Translations under genes and position numbers: made by a program
From: Congeria kusceri
Taxonomy: Eukaryota; Mollusca; Bivalvia; Myida; Dreissenidae
Direction of reading: 5' to 3'
Assembly (NCBI GenBank): GCA_027627225.1
Contig: JAPFQT010000038.1
Span: forward strand, 1,054,001-1,118,000
DNA: 64,000 nucleotides
The notes under the pieces: generated by a model
Database searches by the model: none
The model's input: only the letters and a program-made list of their open reading frames with translations
Told to the model about the DNA's origin: nothing
Part shown: positions 34,458-47,639 of the stretch, piece after piece
Layout: each line of letters begins with the position of its first letter
How positions within the stretch are numbered: the first letter of the stretch is position 1

Positions 34458-35424
34458 TACTAACTGTGGTGTGTTGATTTTATCCACCACCTTTTCTTGT
34501 CTCTAATAACCATTATTTAACGTTTATGATCGTGTTCTTCAGTTTCATTGTAATCAGTTATAATATTCATTATTAACTACTTATCTGTCAAGAAATTCAC
34601 AACTTTATGTGTGGTTTTAGAAATATTACATTTCCAAAATTCGAACATTGAACATATTTAAGATGTTTTCTGTAATATGGTCCCTGATCAATAAAATAAA
34701 CCATTTATATTGTCTGAGGTTTGTTCACTAGCAAATTTACCATTTACTTTTTGAAATACAATGAATTGAATGCTTTTAGTGTCTACTACGCTTCACCACC
34801 TATTCAAGACCTCAACATTCATGCCAAAATTAAATAATTTTATTTGTGTACCTTTGATTTTGTACCTTTGGGCGTATTGAAAGCATTGCATTGTATATAA
34901 ACATAGAACTGAACTTTGTAAACTTGAACTCGCTTAAAAAATAAAGTTCAGGATATCTCCAAAAATAATTGCCAACTTTTTTCCTTCTTTATTTATATAA
35001 ACTAATATTGTTATCTCAAAGTTTTAACATGAATTTCTGGTTATGTTGAAGAGGTTTTCTGTCCTTACAAGTATTTTCACACTTATTTCTATCCGTTTAT
35101 CGAACTGTTGACGACTGTGACAGTATCGAGCCACAACCAAGTTTGTCTCACGTCACAAACATCTCAACACATATTTTAACAAGTATTTGTGAACTTTAAT
35201 TAAATTATTTACAACTGGTTTACAGTTCAGTATATGCATACTGGATGGCAATGTTATATTGCAATTTTGTGAACATTTAGACTAAATTCTTATAAAATAT
35301 TTCTTTTTGGAACTGCTGATATCTCAAAGTCCTTTGTGAGCTCTCGGCGACCTTGAGACATCTTAGTTCAGCTGTATATCAAAACAAGACAATGTCCTAT
35401 CATTAACATAATATTGATGAAAAG
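34458..35424. other. No gene recognised
   Basis: AT-rich non-coding sequence. No coding frame over 60 codons and no clear repeat. Confidence 0.4.
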
Positions 35425-35525
35425 GGTATACAGTACAATCTGTCTAAACCAAACAGCGTCGGGACTGGGCCGATCGTTAGGTTTTCAGAGGTGTTTGGTT
35501 TATCCAGGTTTTTTATTAAATGTCA
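35425..35525. repeat. Short interspersed repeat fragment
   Basis: GTCTAAACCAAACAGCGTCG and TTTCAGAGGTGTTTGGTTTA recall a dispersed molluscan repeat. Short and degenerate. Confidence 0.4.
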
Positions 35526-35754
35526 TTTTCCTGTAAAAATGTACAGTCTTTTTTATATGTTAATTCAAGTATATAATAAGACAACAACATTTTATTGTTA
35601 ACATTGTTATTATTTGCACGTAAAAATGTAAAGTTGTACATTAAACGACAATGAAAGAACAAGGTGCATTAAGGGTCGAAGTTTGCCTGTAAAATTGACA
35701 ATTTTTTAATTTCATTTACTAACAGAATCATTGGTGCATATAGTTAAATTATGA

Positions 35755-35915
35755 CGTACCCGTAATTAAGTGCAAAGTCGTATTATATTTGTTTGCTGTC
35801 ATAGACGACATACATTTTCACTCGTTGCTGCCCACTGGTGATTTTTTTTCTATGATGACTTATGCAACAAACAATGATCTTACACAGAATTTAGAAAAAG
35901 AGTTTGAAGTTCTTT
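35755..35915. repeat. Left arm of an inverted repeat pair (with 37465-37620)
   Basis: TACATTTTCACTCGTTGC and CCCACTGGTGATTTTTT on + match the reverse complement of 37465-37620. Similarity extends about 150 bp (GTAATTAAGTGCAAAGTCG at one end, CTTACACAGAATTTAGAAAA at the other). Confidence 0.7.
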
Positions 35916-36179
35916 GTGAGTTGATTTAATATCTACATCAGAAATTAGTTTCCAAATATTGTGACAATTCTATGACGTATTCTATAACTGACCTTTAATT
36001 TAAGTAAGGTCGTAGCTCAATAAATAGTTTTATGTTTTTAAGCTTTATGATTTTACGTTAACGCTACACTATAAATTAATCTAATTAATCTTAAAATAGC
36101 AAACACCAACGCGTTTAATAAGTTTTATCACTTCGTAATGTATATACTTCAATATAAAATATACATGTATAGTTATTTT

Positions 36180-36955
36180 TATGCCCCCGGCATCTTGATG
36201 CAGGAGGCATTTAGTGATTGTCCTGTCCGTCCGTCACTCCCTCCATCCGTCTGTCCTTCCGTCCGTCCGTGACAAGGTTAAGTAGATTTTACTGTTTCGC
36301 CTAGCATCCACACCGCCTACTACAACACTTAGATACAGTTGTTGCTTATGACCATTTCTTATCCACCCATATCACCCAACCTCACTTTGACCTTGACCTT
36401 ATTTGCACTTATAATAATTCAAAAGTGCCATTTCTTGGTTAACTAGATTTTGCCGTTTGGTCTAGCACCAACACCGCTTACTAGAATGCTTGGATATCTA
36501 GGCAGTTATTACTTATGACCATTTCCTATCCACCCATATCAACCAACCTCACTTTTACCTTGACTTTGACCTAATTTGCGCTTAAAATAAATCAAATTGG
36601 CTTTTCCTTGGTTAACTAGATTTTATCATTTAATCTAGCACCAACACCGCTTACTGCAACACTTTGCTACTTACACAGTCGTTGTTTATGACCATCCCTG
36701 TCCACCCATATCACCCAACCTCACTTTGACCTTGACTTTGAACTTATTTGGACTTGTAATAATTCAGAAGTGCCATTTCTTGGCTAACTAGATTTTAATG
36801 TTATGTCTAGCATCAACACCGCTTACTACAACACTTGGATATTTACACATTTGATACTTATGACCGTTTCCAATCCACTCATATCACCCAACCTCACTTT
36901 GACCTTGACCTAATTTTAACTTAGAAATGGGCTATCCAGCACCAACCGGGGGCAT
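36180..36955. mobile_element. TATGCCCCCGG-ended element with about 170-bp units
   Basis: Perfect inverted ends TATGCCCCCGG and CCGGGGGCAT. A CCGTCCGTCC-rich leader is followed by four units with CACCGCTTACT (36311, 36472, 36645, 36816), each holding CACCCAACCTCACTTTGACC and TGACCTTGACCT-like motifs. Non-coding. Confidence 0.85.
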
Positions 36956-37464
36956 GTGTGTTTATCAAACACAGAATCTTGTTTTTCAATTTATTTGTGT
37001 TTGTACACACGTGATGACCACATCCACAATGAATCTTGCATTGAGCGATATTTCAAGGACTCTGATTATTCGGTGCGGGTTAAGAACAGATATTATGCCA
37101 AAAAGCTATGTGTCTTCCTCCAAAAGTATACTTCAATAATATATCATATATTTTGATCGGTTATATATATGATATACCATTTTTGCTTGCAATAAGCAAT
37201 AATGGCGTATCTGAAACTAAATAAAAAAAAGAATACAAAATATTGCTCACCTTCTAAATGCAATGACTTTTTAACGTGTTTATTTAGTATGAAACAGTTC
37301 ATGGCACTAAAAGCATGCTATTTGACTCTACATCGTCATGACTTTTAACGGAACCTCGGGTAGTAAAAAATATTGTGGGCACATATACCAGTGAACTAAA
37401 TTGTGAGTGTGTATAATCGAAAATGTACGATAAAATAATGAAGGTTAAACAACTGTGGTCATAT

Positions 37465-37620
37465 CATAACAATAATATTGTATATTTTTTTCTGAATTCA
37501 GTGTAAGGTCGAAGTTTGGTGCAAAATTGGTCAGACAAAAAATCACCAGTGGGCCGCAACGAGTGAAAATGTATGTGGTTTATGACAACAAACAAATATA
37601 ATACGCCTTTGCACGGAATT
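37465..37620. repeat. Right arm of the inverted repeat pair (with 35755-35915)
   Basis: Reverse complement of 35755-35915, at roughly 75-80% by eye. The 121-codon minus-strand open frame 37829-37464 overlaps it and shows no domain. Confidence 0.7.
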
Positions 37621-39230
37621 ACAAAAGTTATTCTCATTTTAATTGTTTTAAGCAAAACACTCCACCTACCGACACTCTTTATATTTTTTTTCCTGATGGG
37701 GAGCATCAGAAAGGCGCATGCCATTCGGCACTCAGTCTTTGCTAAATACCAGTTTTTATAAAAACAAAACAAAAACGTTTTTGCAATGCCATGCGAGCAC
37801 TTTATTAGTGAGTAGTACAGCCATGACAAATATACGAGAGTAAATAATTAGGACAAAAATGAACATGTAGGTAAAATATTCAAGATGTATGCATCAAATG
37901 TCTCTTAATGTAAACTGACTGAACTGGTAAAAACAGAGACAGTGAACGCTGGAAACCTGTGCCCATTTGTCAGGTGTCAGATCACGAACTGAATGTTGGT
38001 GCTTATTCAATAGAACGTTATGCTCGTCTTTTTATGCACATCTGTAATATGTAATATGTAATTAGTGATAAACTACACATATTTTTGTAACATTCAATAC
38101 ATGTTCAATGTGTATTACATGAGAACATCTTGTAGAATGACTAGAAAAAATATTTATCAAAATTTCCTTGTGCAATAACCAACCAATAGCAATCTCCGAC
38201 TATCACGTAAGACAACAATTCCACGCTATACTTACAAAACGCATGAAATAAAGGTTCTTTCATTTATCCATTGAAAACAGTTTCTTACTTTATGTCATGT
38301 TGTTCGGAGATTTTGTATTACTTTTTTCGCTAGTGGGGTTTGTGATTGATATCTTTATAAAAACTGATTACATATATAATAAAATTAAAAACAAAGAACC
38401 AAGTTATCGTTGTTAAACTACCCAATAAACAATGCAAAAAGGAGTCCCGATTCTGAGAAGAACATAGTAAAAATTAGTTCCAGTTACAATTGCAAAAATA
38501 TATGTCAAATCATGTTAGAATCGAAATCATTTTCGCATTATCGTTGTTTATCTGCCAATCAACAACTTTTTGTTATTCTGATGCGAGGCTAATGCCCTCG
38601 TGGTTTAATTCCTACGCATCAGAACTCCAAATTGTTGTCTATAGGCCGATAAACAACGATGAGTCAAATTATTACTTAATTAATACATAGTCGTGTTACT
38701 TTAATACTATGAATGTGCCACTGAAAATGGCAAGCGTTTATTAAGTTAAACAACATTTCAGCATTTTTCTTAGATAGTTTAGTGTGTTTTAACAGTATAA
38801 TGTATATGCTGTTCATCCGTGAGCAGTTCTGCGTTACGGAAAATTACCGCACATAAAAGTCCATACCATAATATGATTGGAAATACATGTATATTCTGCA
38901 TACCATTAAATGCTGAGTGTGTAATATGCACAACTGATCACTTTTTCATCATCATTCAATTGAGATCAACATTACAAAACTTTTATACAAAAGTAAAGAT
39001 TTCACAGTTCTCTTTGCGCTTCGAAATTTTGTAATCGCTGTCCAACACCCATGCTTTTTATGCAGATGACCTGATGTTGTACATGTCAGCATATTATGAT
39101 AATTTTTGCACTTTTCTTGCAGAACACGAGATTTGCATGAAATCCATGTGCAGTTTAACTTTAAATAGAATTAGTGGTTACATTGCGTGAACAATAAAAT
39201 TTGGATAGGCATTTTGGATTTCTATTTTAT
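37621..39230. other. No gene recognised
   Basis: AT-rich non-coding DNA with short open frames (60-71 codons) lacking domains or splice support. Confidence 0.4.
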
Positions 39231-40137
39231 TATACCCCCACAAACAAAGTTTAGGGGGGTTATACAGGAGTGAGCTTGTCGGTCCATCGGTCTGTTGGTT
39301 TTTGGTTTCCGGATGATAACTCAAGAAAGGCTTGACATATTCAAATAATTTTTGGTACACATGTGTTACATCATAGAATACAGGTCAAGTTCGATGTTGG
39401 TTACAAACCACTAAATTTTGACAGAGTAATGGCCCCTTTTCGACTTGAAATTCCTTAAAAACATGGTTTCCATATGATAACTCAAGAAAGGCTTGACATA
39501 TTCAAATAAGTTTTGGTACACATGTATAACATCATAGAATACAGGTTAAGTTCGATGTTGGTTACAAACCACTAAATTTTGACAGAGTTATGTCCCCTTT
39601 TCAACTTAAAATTCCCTAAAAACGTGATTTCTGGATGATAATTCAAGAATGGCTTGACATATTTAAATAATTCTTGGTATGCATGTGTAGCGTCATAAAT
39701 ACGGGTCAAGTTCGACTTTGGTTTCAAACCTCTAAATTTTGACAGAGTTATGGCCCTTTATATGACTTAAATTCCCTAAAAACATGGTTTCCTGACGATA
39801 ACTCAACGATGACTTGACATATTTAAATAATTATTGGCTCTTTATTTGACTTAAATTCCCGAAAAACATGGACAATAACTCATGAAAGGCTTCACATATT
39901 TAAATTAATTTTGGTACATAGATGTAACATCATAAAATACAGATCAAGTTCAACTTTGGTTACAAACCACTAAATGTTTACAGAGTTAAGGCTCCAATTG
40001 AAATTAGATTTTTCGAAATAAACTGTTGACCTTTCACAAATTAAAGCATTCTCTCTCTGTCCATGTCTTTCCAATGGATGCCATAGTTTTGTGACAAGGC
40101 CATATTGTGGGGGTATATCCGTCACTCGTGACAATTC
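39231..40137. mobile_element. TATACCCCCAC-ended element with about 160-bp units
   Basis: Starts TATACCCCCACAAACAAAG and ends TGTGGGGGTATA plus TCCGTCACTCGTGACAATTC. Four to five units contain TTGACATATTCAAATAA, TTGGTACACATG and AATTTTGACAGAGT. Non-coding. Confidence 0.8.
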
Positions 40138-40849
40138 TAGTTATACGTGTTTTCATGCGTATGCTGATTACAAGCCAATTTACTAGTATATTTGAAATGA
40201 AAACTTACGGTGTTGATATACCGATATTTGTTAAGTTTAACCTTAAGTTAAAAGAGTTCTAGTAGGATATTTAAGAAGATTCACCAGCAGTTAAACCCAT
40301 TCAGAATGACAATTTCTTTGCACTACTGATCAATATACTATATCATTTTGAATAACTCTTTGTTCAACCTTTTGAAATGCTTTTCTATAGGTTGTTCTTC
40401 ATGAGACACTCAAGACCTAAACCATTCATGTCAAACTCCCAGTGGGCAATTCCAAAATGATTTGCAATTACAAGATTTTAGGAGGAATCTTGAAGGGACT
40501 TCAGATGGTCCAATCATAAAAACGAAAGAAAATTAAAAACAACACACAATTTTTCTTACATAATTGTATAGAAAACATTAAACAATTAGACACTTATGGT
40601 TTTCTTTACCTAAAAAACAATGGATTTATATAGTATTTTTTATCTGTCAAATTATAACTCATTGAGTGATTTAAAAATACTGCTGTTTATATTTAGGTTA
40701 TTACGTGACAGTTTAGACATGCACACATTTTGATTAGGTGTTTGTATTGGGGAAAGCTGCAGTATTTATAAATCAGGAATACCAGGTTCAAGGAAATTCG
40801 GCGTAGCTGTCTATGATCACTTTTGACCCAGATTATTTTGCGATAATTA
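40138..40849. other. No gene recognised
   Basis: AT-rich non-coding sequence before the left arm of the large inverted duplication. Confidence 0.4.
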
Positions 40850-42290
40850 TGCAGCGGGAAAATTGAATGCCAATAGAAGATGGCAAATTTTCTAATTCTA
40901 GGGAATGCAAACTTCAAACAATGGTTTAATGTATATCAATAACTGTTGCATACTTTTGGGGATTAAAAATTTACATAATTGTTTACATAAGCAGTTAAAA
41001 TGAAGTTATAAACATATCTTCAATATATACTTTAGAACTGAGGCTAATTATGAACGTATTTTCTCATTGTATGCCATAAACAGAGTGCTATATTTATTCA
41101 CGTAACGAAATAACTATTTTGTTTAGCCTACATTTATATAAGCGGTATACGCTCTATATATAGCAATTGTGCAATGTTCTCATTCATAAATCTCATTCAC
41201 AGCGTTGCCGTTCGATGTAGCCCATTGATTCTAGCGAGTTCATCACATTCCAGAATCAGTAGTGTCATTATAAAAATAGCGCGCGTAGCTAGCAACCGTT
41301 GTATAGCTGTGTTAATATACTCGTACATGCATCAATAATAGCGTTCAGAGAATCATAAACCTTAAAAATATTAATGAATAGGGAATTTATATTTATACAC
41401 TTACTGTTAATTTAAATTAAAATTGTGGTTACGATTTATAAAGATTATTTATAATTGCATTTTTCTATAAACTTCTCCAGTAGATTTTTTTTAATCTATA
41501 AAAAAGATGCTACATTTTCTGCAGGTAAAATGTTATGAAAGAAGATTCGGAATACGTCTAATTGTTATTCGCGTAGCATGAATACACAATTTGCAATACT
41601 AATTATACCCAGGAACCCCTGATATATCACAATAATTTCTACTGATATAAGTTAAAATCGTCAAAGTCTAATGAATTTTTATGGTTGCATTATCAAAAAT
41701 AATGTCTGAACTTTTCAAAAATCACTGAATGTTCCCTGACTATTGCTTTTTATTGGGATACACAGTATAAATGCTTATTCGACTTCAAATCGTTATTATA
41801 TTAGATAACTAACATGAATGGTATATTACCGGTACTATAAATAACTATATAGACTCGTCTGATACATAATAATTTTAATTCATTCCCGAAATTATTTTCC
41901 TGCATTGTTAATTTGTTTAATTGACTTGTCAAATTCAAATAACAATTATGTTAACCTAAATTATTTTAGTTATTCATATACCACTGGTGGAAACATGGAG
42001 CTATATGATTGGTTTATTCACAGCATAGATATTAATGATAATTTTATTTAATTTTTAAATTAATACATTTATCTCAAATTTACTTTTGGGTCCGAGAAGT
42101 TTTCTTATAGTGTCCGAAAAATCTGGGGTCCAATAAGTCTCCTAATATTGGTGGAGACCAAAAAATCTGGGGTCTGAGAAGTCACGTAACTGATCATCTA
42201 GGCTGTCTGTATAGGTAATTTTTAAATGATATCCCAATATTAATTTTAACGCAGATTGTCTTTTTTTAAAAGACATTTCTTGTTTTAAAT
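40850..42290. repeat. Left arm of a large diverged inverted duplication
   Basis: Reading + here and the reverse complement of 43370-45480, the same landmarks appear in order: AGGGAATGCAAACTTCAAAC, ATTTTCTCATTGTATG, AAATAACTATTTTGTTTAGCC, ACATGCATCAATAATAGC, TCTCCAGTAGAT, CAGTATAAATGCTTATT, AAAATCTGGGG and AAGACATTTCTTGTTT. Identity is perhaps 70-75% by eye. No coding frame was found. Confidence 0.75.
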
Positions 42291-42459
42291 GAAATATACA
42301 GATTATGACAGTATTTGATCGTGTTCATGTATTTAGACATAACAACAAAAACAACACATTTTTTTGTCATCTGGTGTGCAGTATCTTTAATTATAAGATC
42401 CACAAAAGATAAACAATTAAATAATAACTTATGAAATCAGTTAGGTGGTATTTAAGTTT

Positions 42460-42870
42460 TATGCCCCCACATTCAGAGGGGGGCATATAGATTTGCCCTT
42501 GTCCATCTCTCCCATCCGTCTGTAGGTCGGATTTTTGTGTCACGCGTTACTCAAACAGTATTATTGCTAGAGCAATGAAACTTTTTATACTTATTTATCA
42601 GCATGTGAACTTGGGTATTTTGGTGCAGTGTTTCCTGATGTTACCGTAGTTATGGCCCTTTTTTAGCAGAAAAATAACATTTTTTGACTCGTGTCGCGTG
42701 TAACTAGAAAAATTATAACAGCTAGAGTGTTGAAACTTTTTAAATATAGTCATCTGCATGCGACCTTGTGCACCTGGGTATTTTGGTGCAGTTTTTTCGA
42801 CATTAGTGGAGTTTTGTGACAACCAGCGGAATGTGGGGGCATCCACGTCCTACGGACACATGTCTAGTTT
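42460..42870. mobile_element. TATGCCCCCAC-ended element in the spacer of the inverted duplication
   Basis: Starts TTATGCCCCCACATTC and ends GGGGGCATCCACG plus TCCTACGGACACATGTC. It is the same family as 29598-30014, with paired CAGCATGTGAACTTG / CTGCATGCGACCTTG units. Confidence 0.75.
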
Positions 42871-43369
42871 AAAGTATGTAAGAATCTTTTGAAACTATGA
42901 ACTGTACATGACTGAATCATGGTATCATGGCGTGACTTAAAAAATGTATGTGCTATTTATATGTATCCATAATTTGGTAGTCCTTTAGGGGTAATGAGAT
43001 GGAAAAAATATCATACAGCATTTAAAGTTGTTCTTTCAGCCATTCTGTAGACAGTGTATTGAGTATGCAGATATTTTGGTGAAAACCATTTTGGTCTTTC
43101 AGTTGCGGAGGAAAGCAGTATACAATAAAGTTCTCTCTTTGGCACAGGACTGTGGTTTATTGTTTAAATAAAAACCTGGAAACTATAGTGTAATTAGACA
43201 ATTTAGACATAACAAAAAGTCCCAGGTTCGATCCCCACTCCGGGATCGTTCACAAGATCTTAAAGGGGGCATTTCTACGGTATTTCCTGTAAATATATAG
43301 ACACATATTAAAATAAGGTATATTAATATATTTTTCTAGTAGAAGTAATATATAAGAAACAAGAAATGT
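42871..43369. other. Spacer of the inverted duplication, no gene
   Basis: Non-coding. CCCAGGTTCGATCCCCACTC at about 43218 resembles a tRNA B-box region, with no matching upstream tRNA half. Confidence 0.35.
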
Positions 43370-45480
43370 CTTTAAAAAAGACAAAGGTGTTGAAATTAAT
43401 ATTGATATATCATTTTTACCCTAAACATAACAGAGGGCCATGATGATCGGTTACGTAACTTCTCACTCTCCAGATTTATCGCTTTTGACCTATATAAGGA
43501 GACTTTATCGAAACCCAGATTTTTGGACACCATAAAACTTCTAGGACCCCAATAATTAATTTGAGATGCAGGGTTTTACATCAATGTTAAATTTTAGGTG
43601 TTCACAGGACTCATGTGGTTGATATTTAGGGGTCCTCTGTATAAAAGTGGTGGTCCCATTCAAGTGTTTTGTCTGCGTTTGTATCAACATTTTGAATGTT
43701 TTGTATCAATAAGATAGAATGAAGGCATTATAAAATAATGTTATTAATTTTATAAATTACATTCATGAAATATATAATTTTAATACTGAATTGTATCAAC
43801 ATATCAGAAAAATTATGCATCCAATGGGATGCAAGTTTAAACATAGGAGGGGTCCTGACTCAAAATTTAGGGGTATTTGAAGCAGAAAATCTAGTTCGGT
43901 AAATCCCTGAGATGAATTCAATTATTATAAATATCTATACCGTGAATAAACGGATAATACAGCTCCATATCCAAAATAATTGATGTTGAGATAATTGTTA
44001 ACTGAATTTGTCAGGTCATTTTAACAAATTAACAGTATATGAAAAAAATGGCAGGAATGAATGAAAATTAGTATGTATCAGACAGGTGTATATATTTATA
44101 AGTAATATACCATACGTTCATTTTTAGTGGTTATCTAATACAATATTTAACTATTGGATGTCAAATAAGCATTTATACTGTGTTTCCCAAAGAAAAGCAA
44201 TATTCTAGGAACATTCAGCGCATTTGATATAATGATGACTTTATTTTTGATAACACAAACATACAATTTTATGAATATGGCGATTTAAAATTATAATAGG
44301 TGGGAATATGATGTTTCAAGGGTTCCTGTGTATAATAAGTATTGCGAATAATGTATTTATGCTAGGCGAATGAAGTAAAAGTAACATAAATAACATTTTG
44401 AAGTAACATAAATAACATTTCGAAGTATATGACTTCTTTCACCAAATTTTATAAAGATGTAATATCTTTTTATATATTGAATAACATCTACTGGAGACGT
44501 TGATAGAAACGTACAATTCTATATAATTTTTACTAAAACGCAACCGCAATTCAAATTAACATGCATCGAAAGTTTATAAATATAAATTCCCCGTTTATTG
44601 AAATATTTGGGCTTATGATTCTTTGGAAGCTAATTGATGCATGTAAATTGCTGTACACTGCAAAATGCATGCTGTTTTTAGAATAATCTAGAGCTCGTTG
44701 AACTCACTCTAGGGAATCATGGACCCACTGTCTTGGATCTGGGTAAGAAAAGCAAAGGACACTGGGCCATCTTTGAGCTTAAAATGTGTCATCATACATT
44801 AAATTTTTTCTAACACTTTGATAACATTTGTAGATATTTTGAACACATGTTTTCATAATTATAAATATTAAATCTACGCATCCATTATTTGGAGCATTAT
44901 GTTATCATTTAATCCAGAGAAATATTTAATATTCTTCATATGTAATGTACACTAATGTTTCAGTGCATGGTCCCAACTGTAAAATGCACAATATGCTTAA
45001 CAATTGAACATAATAAATACAATATACCATTTTAAAAGCGTTTTCAATGTGACATTGCAATTGTCCCGTGAAGGAAATTGTGCCGACGACAGTGGCCAAA
45101 GATCGTCCTGTGTCCATTTCTTGTGCGACCGAGATGCCAGTCAGTGGTACAATTGATATGAATAGAGCATGCCAATAGGCTTAACAAAATAGTTATTTGG
45201 TTGATGTGAATGTAAATAACATTCTGTTCATGACATACAATGAGAAAATATGTTGATAATTAAGTTCTAGAGTGTAGGTCGAGGATATGTTAATAACTTT
45301 GTGTTAACCGGTTATGTAAACAATTTGGTACATTTTAATCAAAAATTGTAATCCACAATATTATGCAACAATTAATGGTAGACATTGAAACAGTATTGTA
45401 AGTTTGCATCCCCTAAAATTCTCGTGCGCAATAAAATTTTCCCAGCTGCACCCCCAAAAGAAGATTCAATGCCAAAAAAT
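43370..45480. repeat. Right arm of the large diverged inverted duplication
   Basis: Counterpart of 40850-42290 in opposite orientation. It is longer because of a 341-bp insertion (43569-43909) and about 300 extra bases near 44700-45000 that lack a counterpart in the left arm. Confidence 0.75.
43569..43909. mobile_element. Small TIR element (MITE-like) inside the right arm
   Basis: Ends CAGGGTTTTAC and GTAAATCCCTG are inverted repeats. GAGATG flanks both sides as a candidate target duplication. The left arm is continuous across the equivalent site (CTCAAATTTAC), giving an empty-site comparison. CAGGG termini are common in hAT-type elements, but the apparent 6-bp duplication is not the 8 bp usual for hAT, so the superfamily is open. 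Confidence 0.6.
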
Positions 45481-46154
45481 TGTGTTTCAATACTTCGTTT
45501 AAGCAAGATTAAACTAACTCCTACCAAATTGTGCTTTTCAATTTAAACCTTTCCATGCTTCTGTACAGTTATCAATGGTGCACATATACATAGCACTATT
45601 TAATGTACATTTTAATCATATTGATGTTACTATTATAAAAAACAATATTTTGCTTATTGGTTTTAAAACCAAGACCCGCCATGTGTTAACCAGTAGTTTA
45701 ATAAATACTTCTTAAAATACAATTTTATTTTTGAAAATATAACTCTTTGTTTGCCGTTGATACGCACCTTTAACAAAATCTTTCGAAGCTCTCAAAACCT
45801 CGTTAAAACAAATCAATAGCAACATATTATTTTGAAATGTCGGAGTGCTTGTCAATAGAGTCAAAATAGTTTGTTATTTTATAATCCTAGTAAGCACTTG
45901 AGTGCTTGTAGTGCATTCATTTGCTATTATAAATACACTTTGTCTGTATTCATAAATCTTTGAATGTCTGAACAGATCATGAACGATCTATGATCTAATG
46001 ATAATTTTCACAGAGGGCTAATCTAATAGAGTATAAGCATGATTACATACTAAATTGCCAACACCTTGAATGCTACCATTGTGCTTTGATGTCAGTCATT
46101 AATCCTTAAAGCTAATTTCATGTTCAAGTTGTTGTAGCTCAACCTATGTATCTG
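45481..46154. other. No gene recognised
   Basis: AT-rich non-coding sequence. Confidence 0.4.
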
Positions 46155-46680
46155 TTATTATTATACCTCACTTTTGTCTACCATGATAACTTCCCATTAC
46201 CCATGAAGAGATATTTTGACTGTCAAAAACATTTTAACCTTTTTGACACATTACCAAGTGAAAGTGAATGTCAGGTCATGTGACCGCGCTGACATTTTGA
46301 ATGTCATATAAAGGCAAGTAACTGCATCAGTTTTTAACCACATCATGACAAGATTGCCACCTTTGTCGTGGTGTCATATAGGCGTGACATTACTATTCAT
46401 TGTGTAAAACACATGATTTTCTCGGTAGTTAACTGTCAAAAAAAATTCAAGTATTTCTGAAGATGTACAAAGATTAATGCATTCTTCAATTTTGATGGGT
46501 GGAATTAAACATGTGTTTACCTTTTTTACTGAATTTTGTTCTGTGTAATAAAATTAAAATCCAATGGCAGAGTGTGGGACATTGAAATTGTCAATCCTCG
46601 CATATTTCTGGGGTGACATTCTGCCCTCGGGTTGACAATTTCAGTGTCACATATGCTGCCATGCAATATTTATATATTAT
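46155..46680. mobile_element. TTATACCTC element ending in a long hairpin, copy 2
   Basis: Starts ATTATACCTCACTTTTG. The right end (46563-46665) folds: GGGACATTGAAATTGTCAAT pairs with TTGACAATTTCAGTGTCAC, and outside them GGCAGAGTGTG pairs with CACATATGCTGCC. Several TGACATT-type repeats lie inside. Partner of 30065-30545. Confidence 0.5.
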
Positions 46681-47069
46681 CATTCTAAGACATGTCTTTG
46701 TTATTGCAGACATGAAAGTGGACTGTCTGCCAAGATGATGAGTGTATTATGACTCATAAGGCTAAAAATATTAACAAATTGTTTCTCAGGCATTTTTTTT
46801 TTATCAGGAGGGAAATATTTTAGTTCACCTTAGAACAAAGTGCCCATGGTGAGCTTTTGTGATCTCCCGTTGTCCGTCGTTCGTGAGCGTGTGTGTGCGT
46901 GCATGCGTGCGCTGTCATTTTATCATTTAAACAACATATCTTCCTTAACTGCTTGGCAGATTTTCACCAAACTTCAAATGAATGATCCTTGGGTGGACCT
47001 CTTTCAAAGTTGTTCAAATCTTTCCGGTCCGCTGCATATATAGGTCACCAGAGCTAAAAAGTGGTTCTC

Positions 47070-47228
47070 TACAAAGATTGTTGAAATAATGCCCCTGGGG
47101 TCAAAACTGGCCACGCCCCGTGGGTCACATCGTTTATATAGACTTGATATATAAGTCTATATAAACAATGTGACCCCCTGGGCATGGCCAGTTTTGACCC
47201 CAGGGGCATTATTTCAACAATCTTTGTA
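47070..47228. repeat. Long near-perfect palindrome (76-bp arms, 7-bp spacer)
   Basis: The left arm 47070-47145 (TACAAAGATTGTTGAAATAA...TATATAGACTT) and the right arm 47153-47228 are reverse complements with only a few mismatches, separated by GATATAT. Each arm is part of one tandem unit of the host element, so two units stand head-to-head. Confidence 0.92.
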
Positions 47229-47639
47229 AAATGGTCTTCTACAAAGAAATCGAGTTAGAATGATCATAAAACACCATCCGAAAATTGGCCAGAGTATACC
47301 CTATAAGTAGGTATATAGGTACAGTCTGCAGTAAATGCCTTAAAGTTTGAAATCACTGCCTTATCCTCTTTGACAGGTCTTGATGTAGACGAAAACCGGT
47401 TCCAGCCAGTTTACTTAGCAATATGCTAGACGCGAAAATCATAGGTTTTGTCGGCAGGTTTATGTGTGTGTATGTGCCTGTGTTTCAAAGTTTATGAGGT
47501 CCTTCCGCGCCTGAGGCTGCATTATGTGAGGACCCAGAGTGTGTCCCACCACTCCTACCTAATTAACTTACTGGAGACTCACGAAAGTTGGATGAATTTT
47601 GAATCATAGCTGCAAGTTCCAGCTATTTATTTTTGACGG

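Noticed and set aside
37464..37829. 121-codon minus-strand gene
   Set aside because: No domain. It overlaps an arm of an inverted repeat and has AT-driven composition and no splice or start support.
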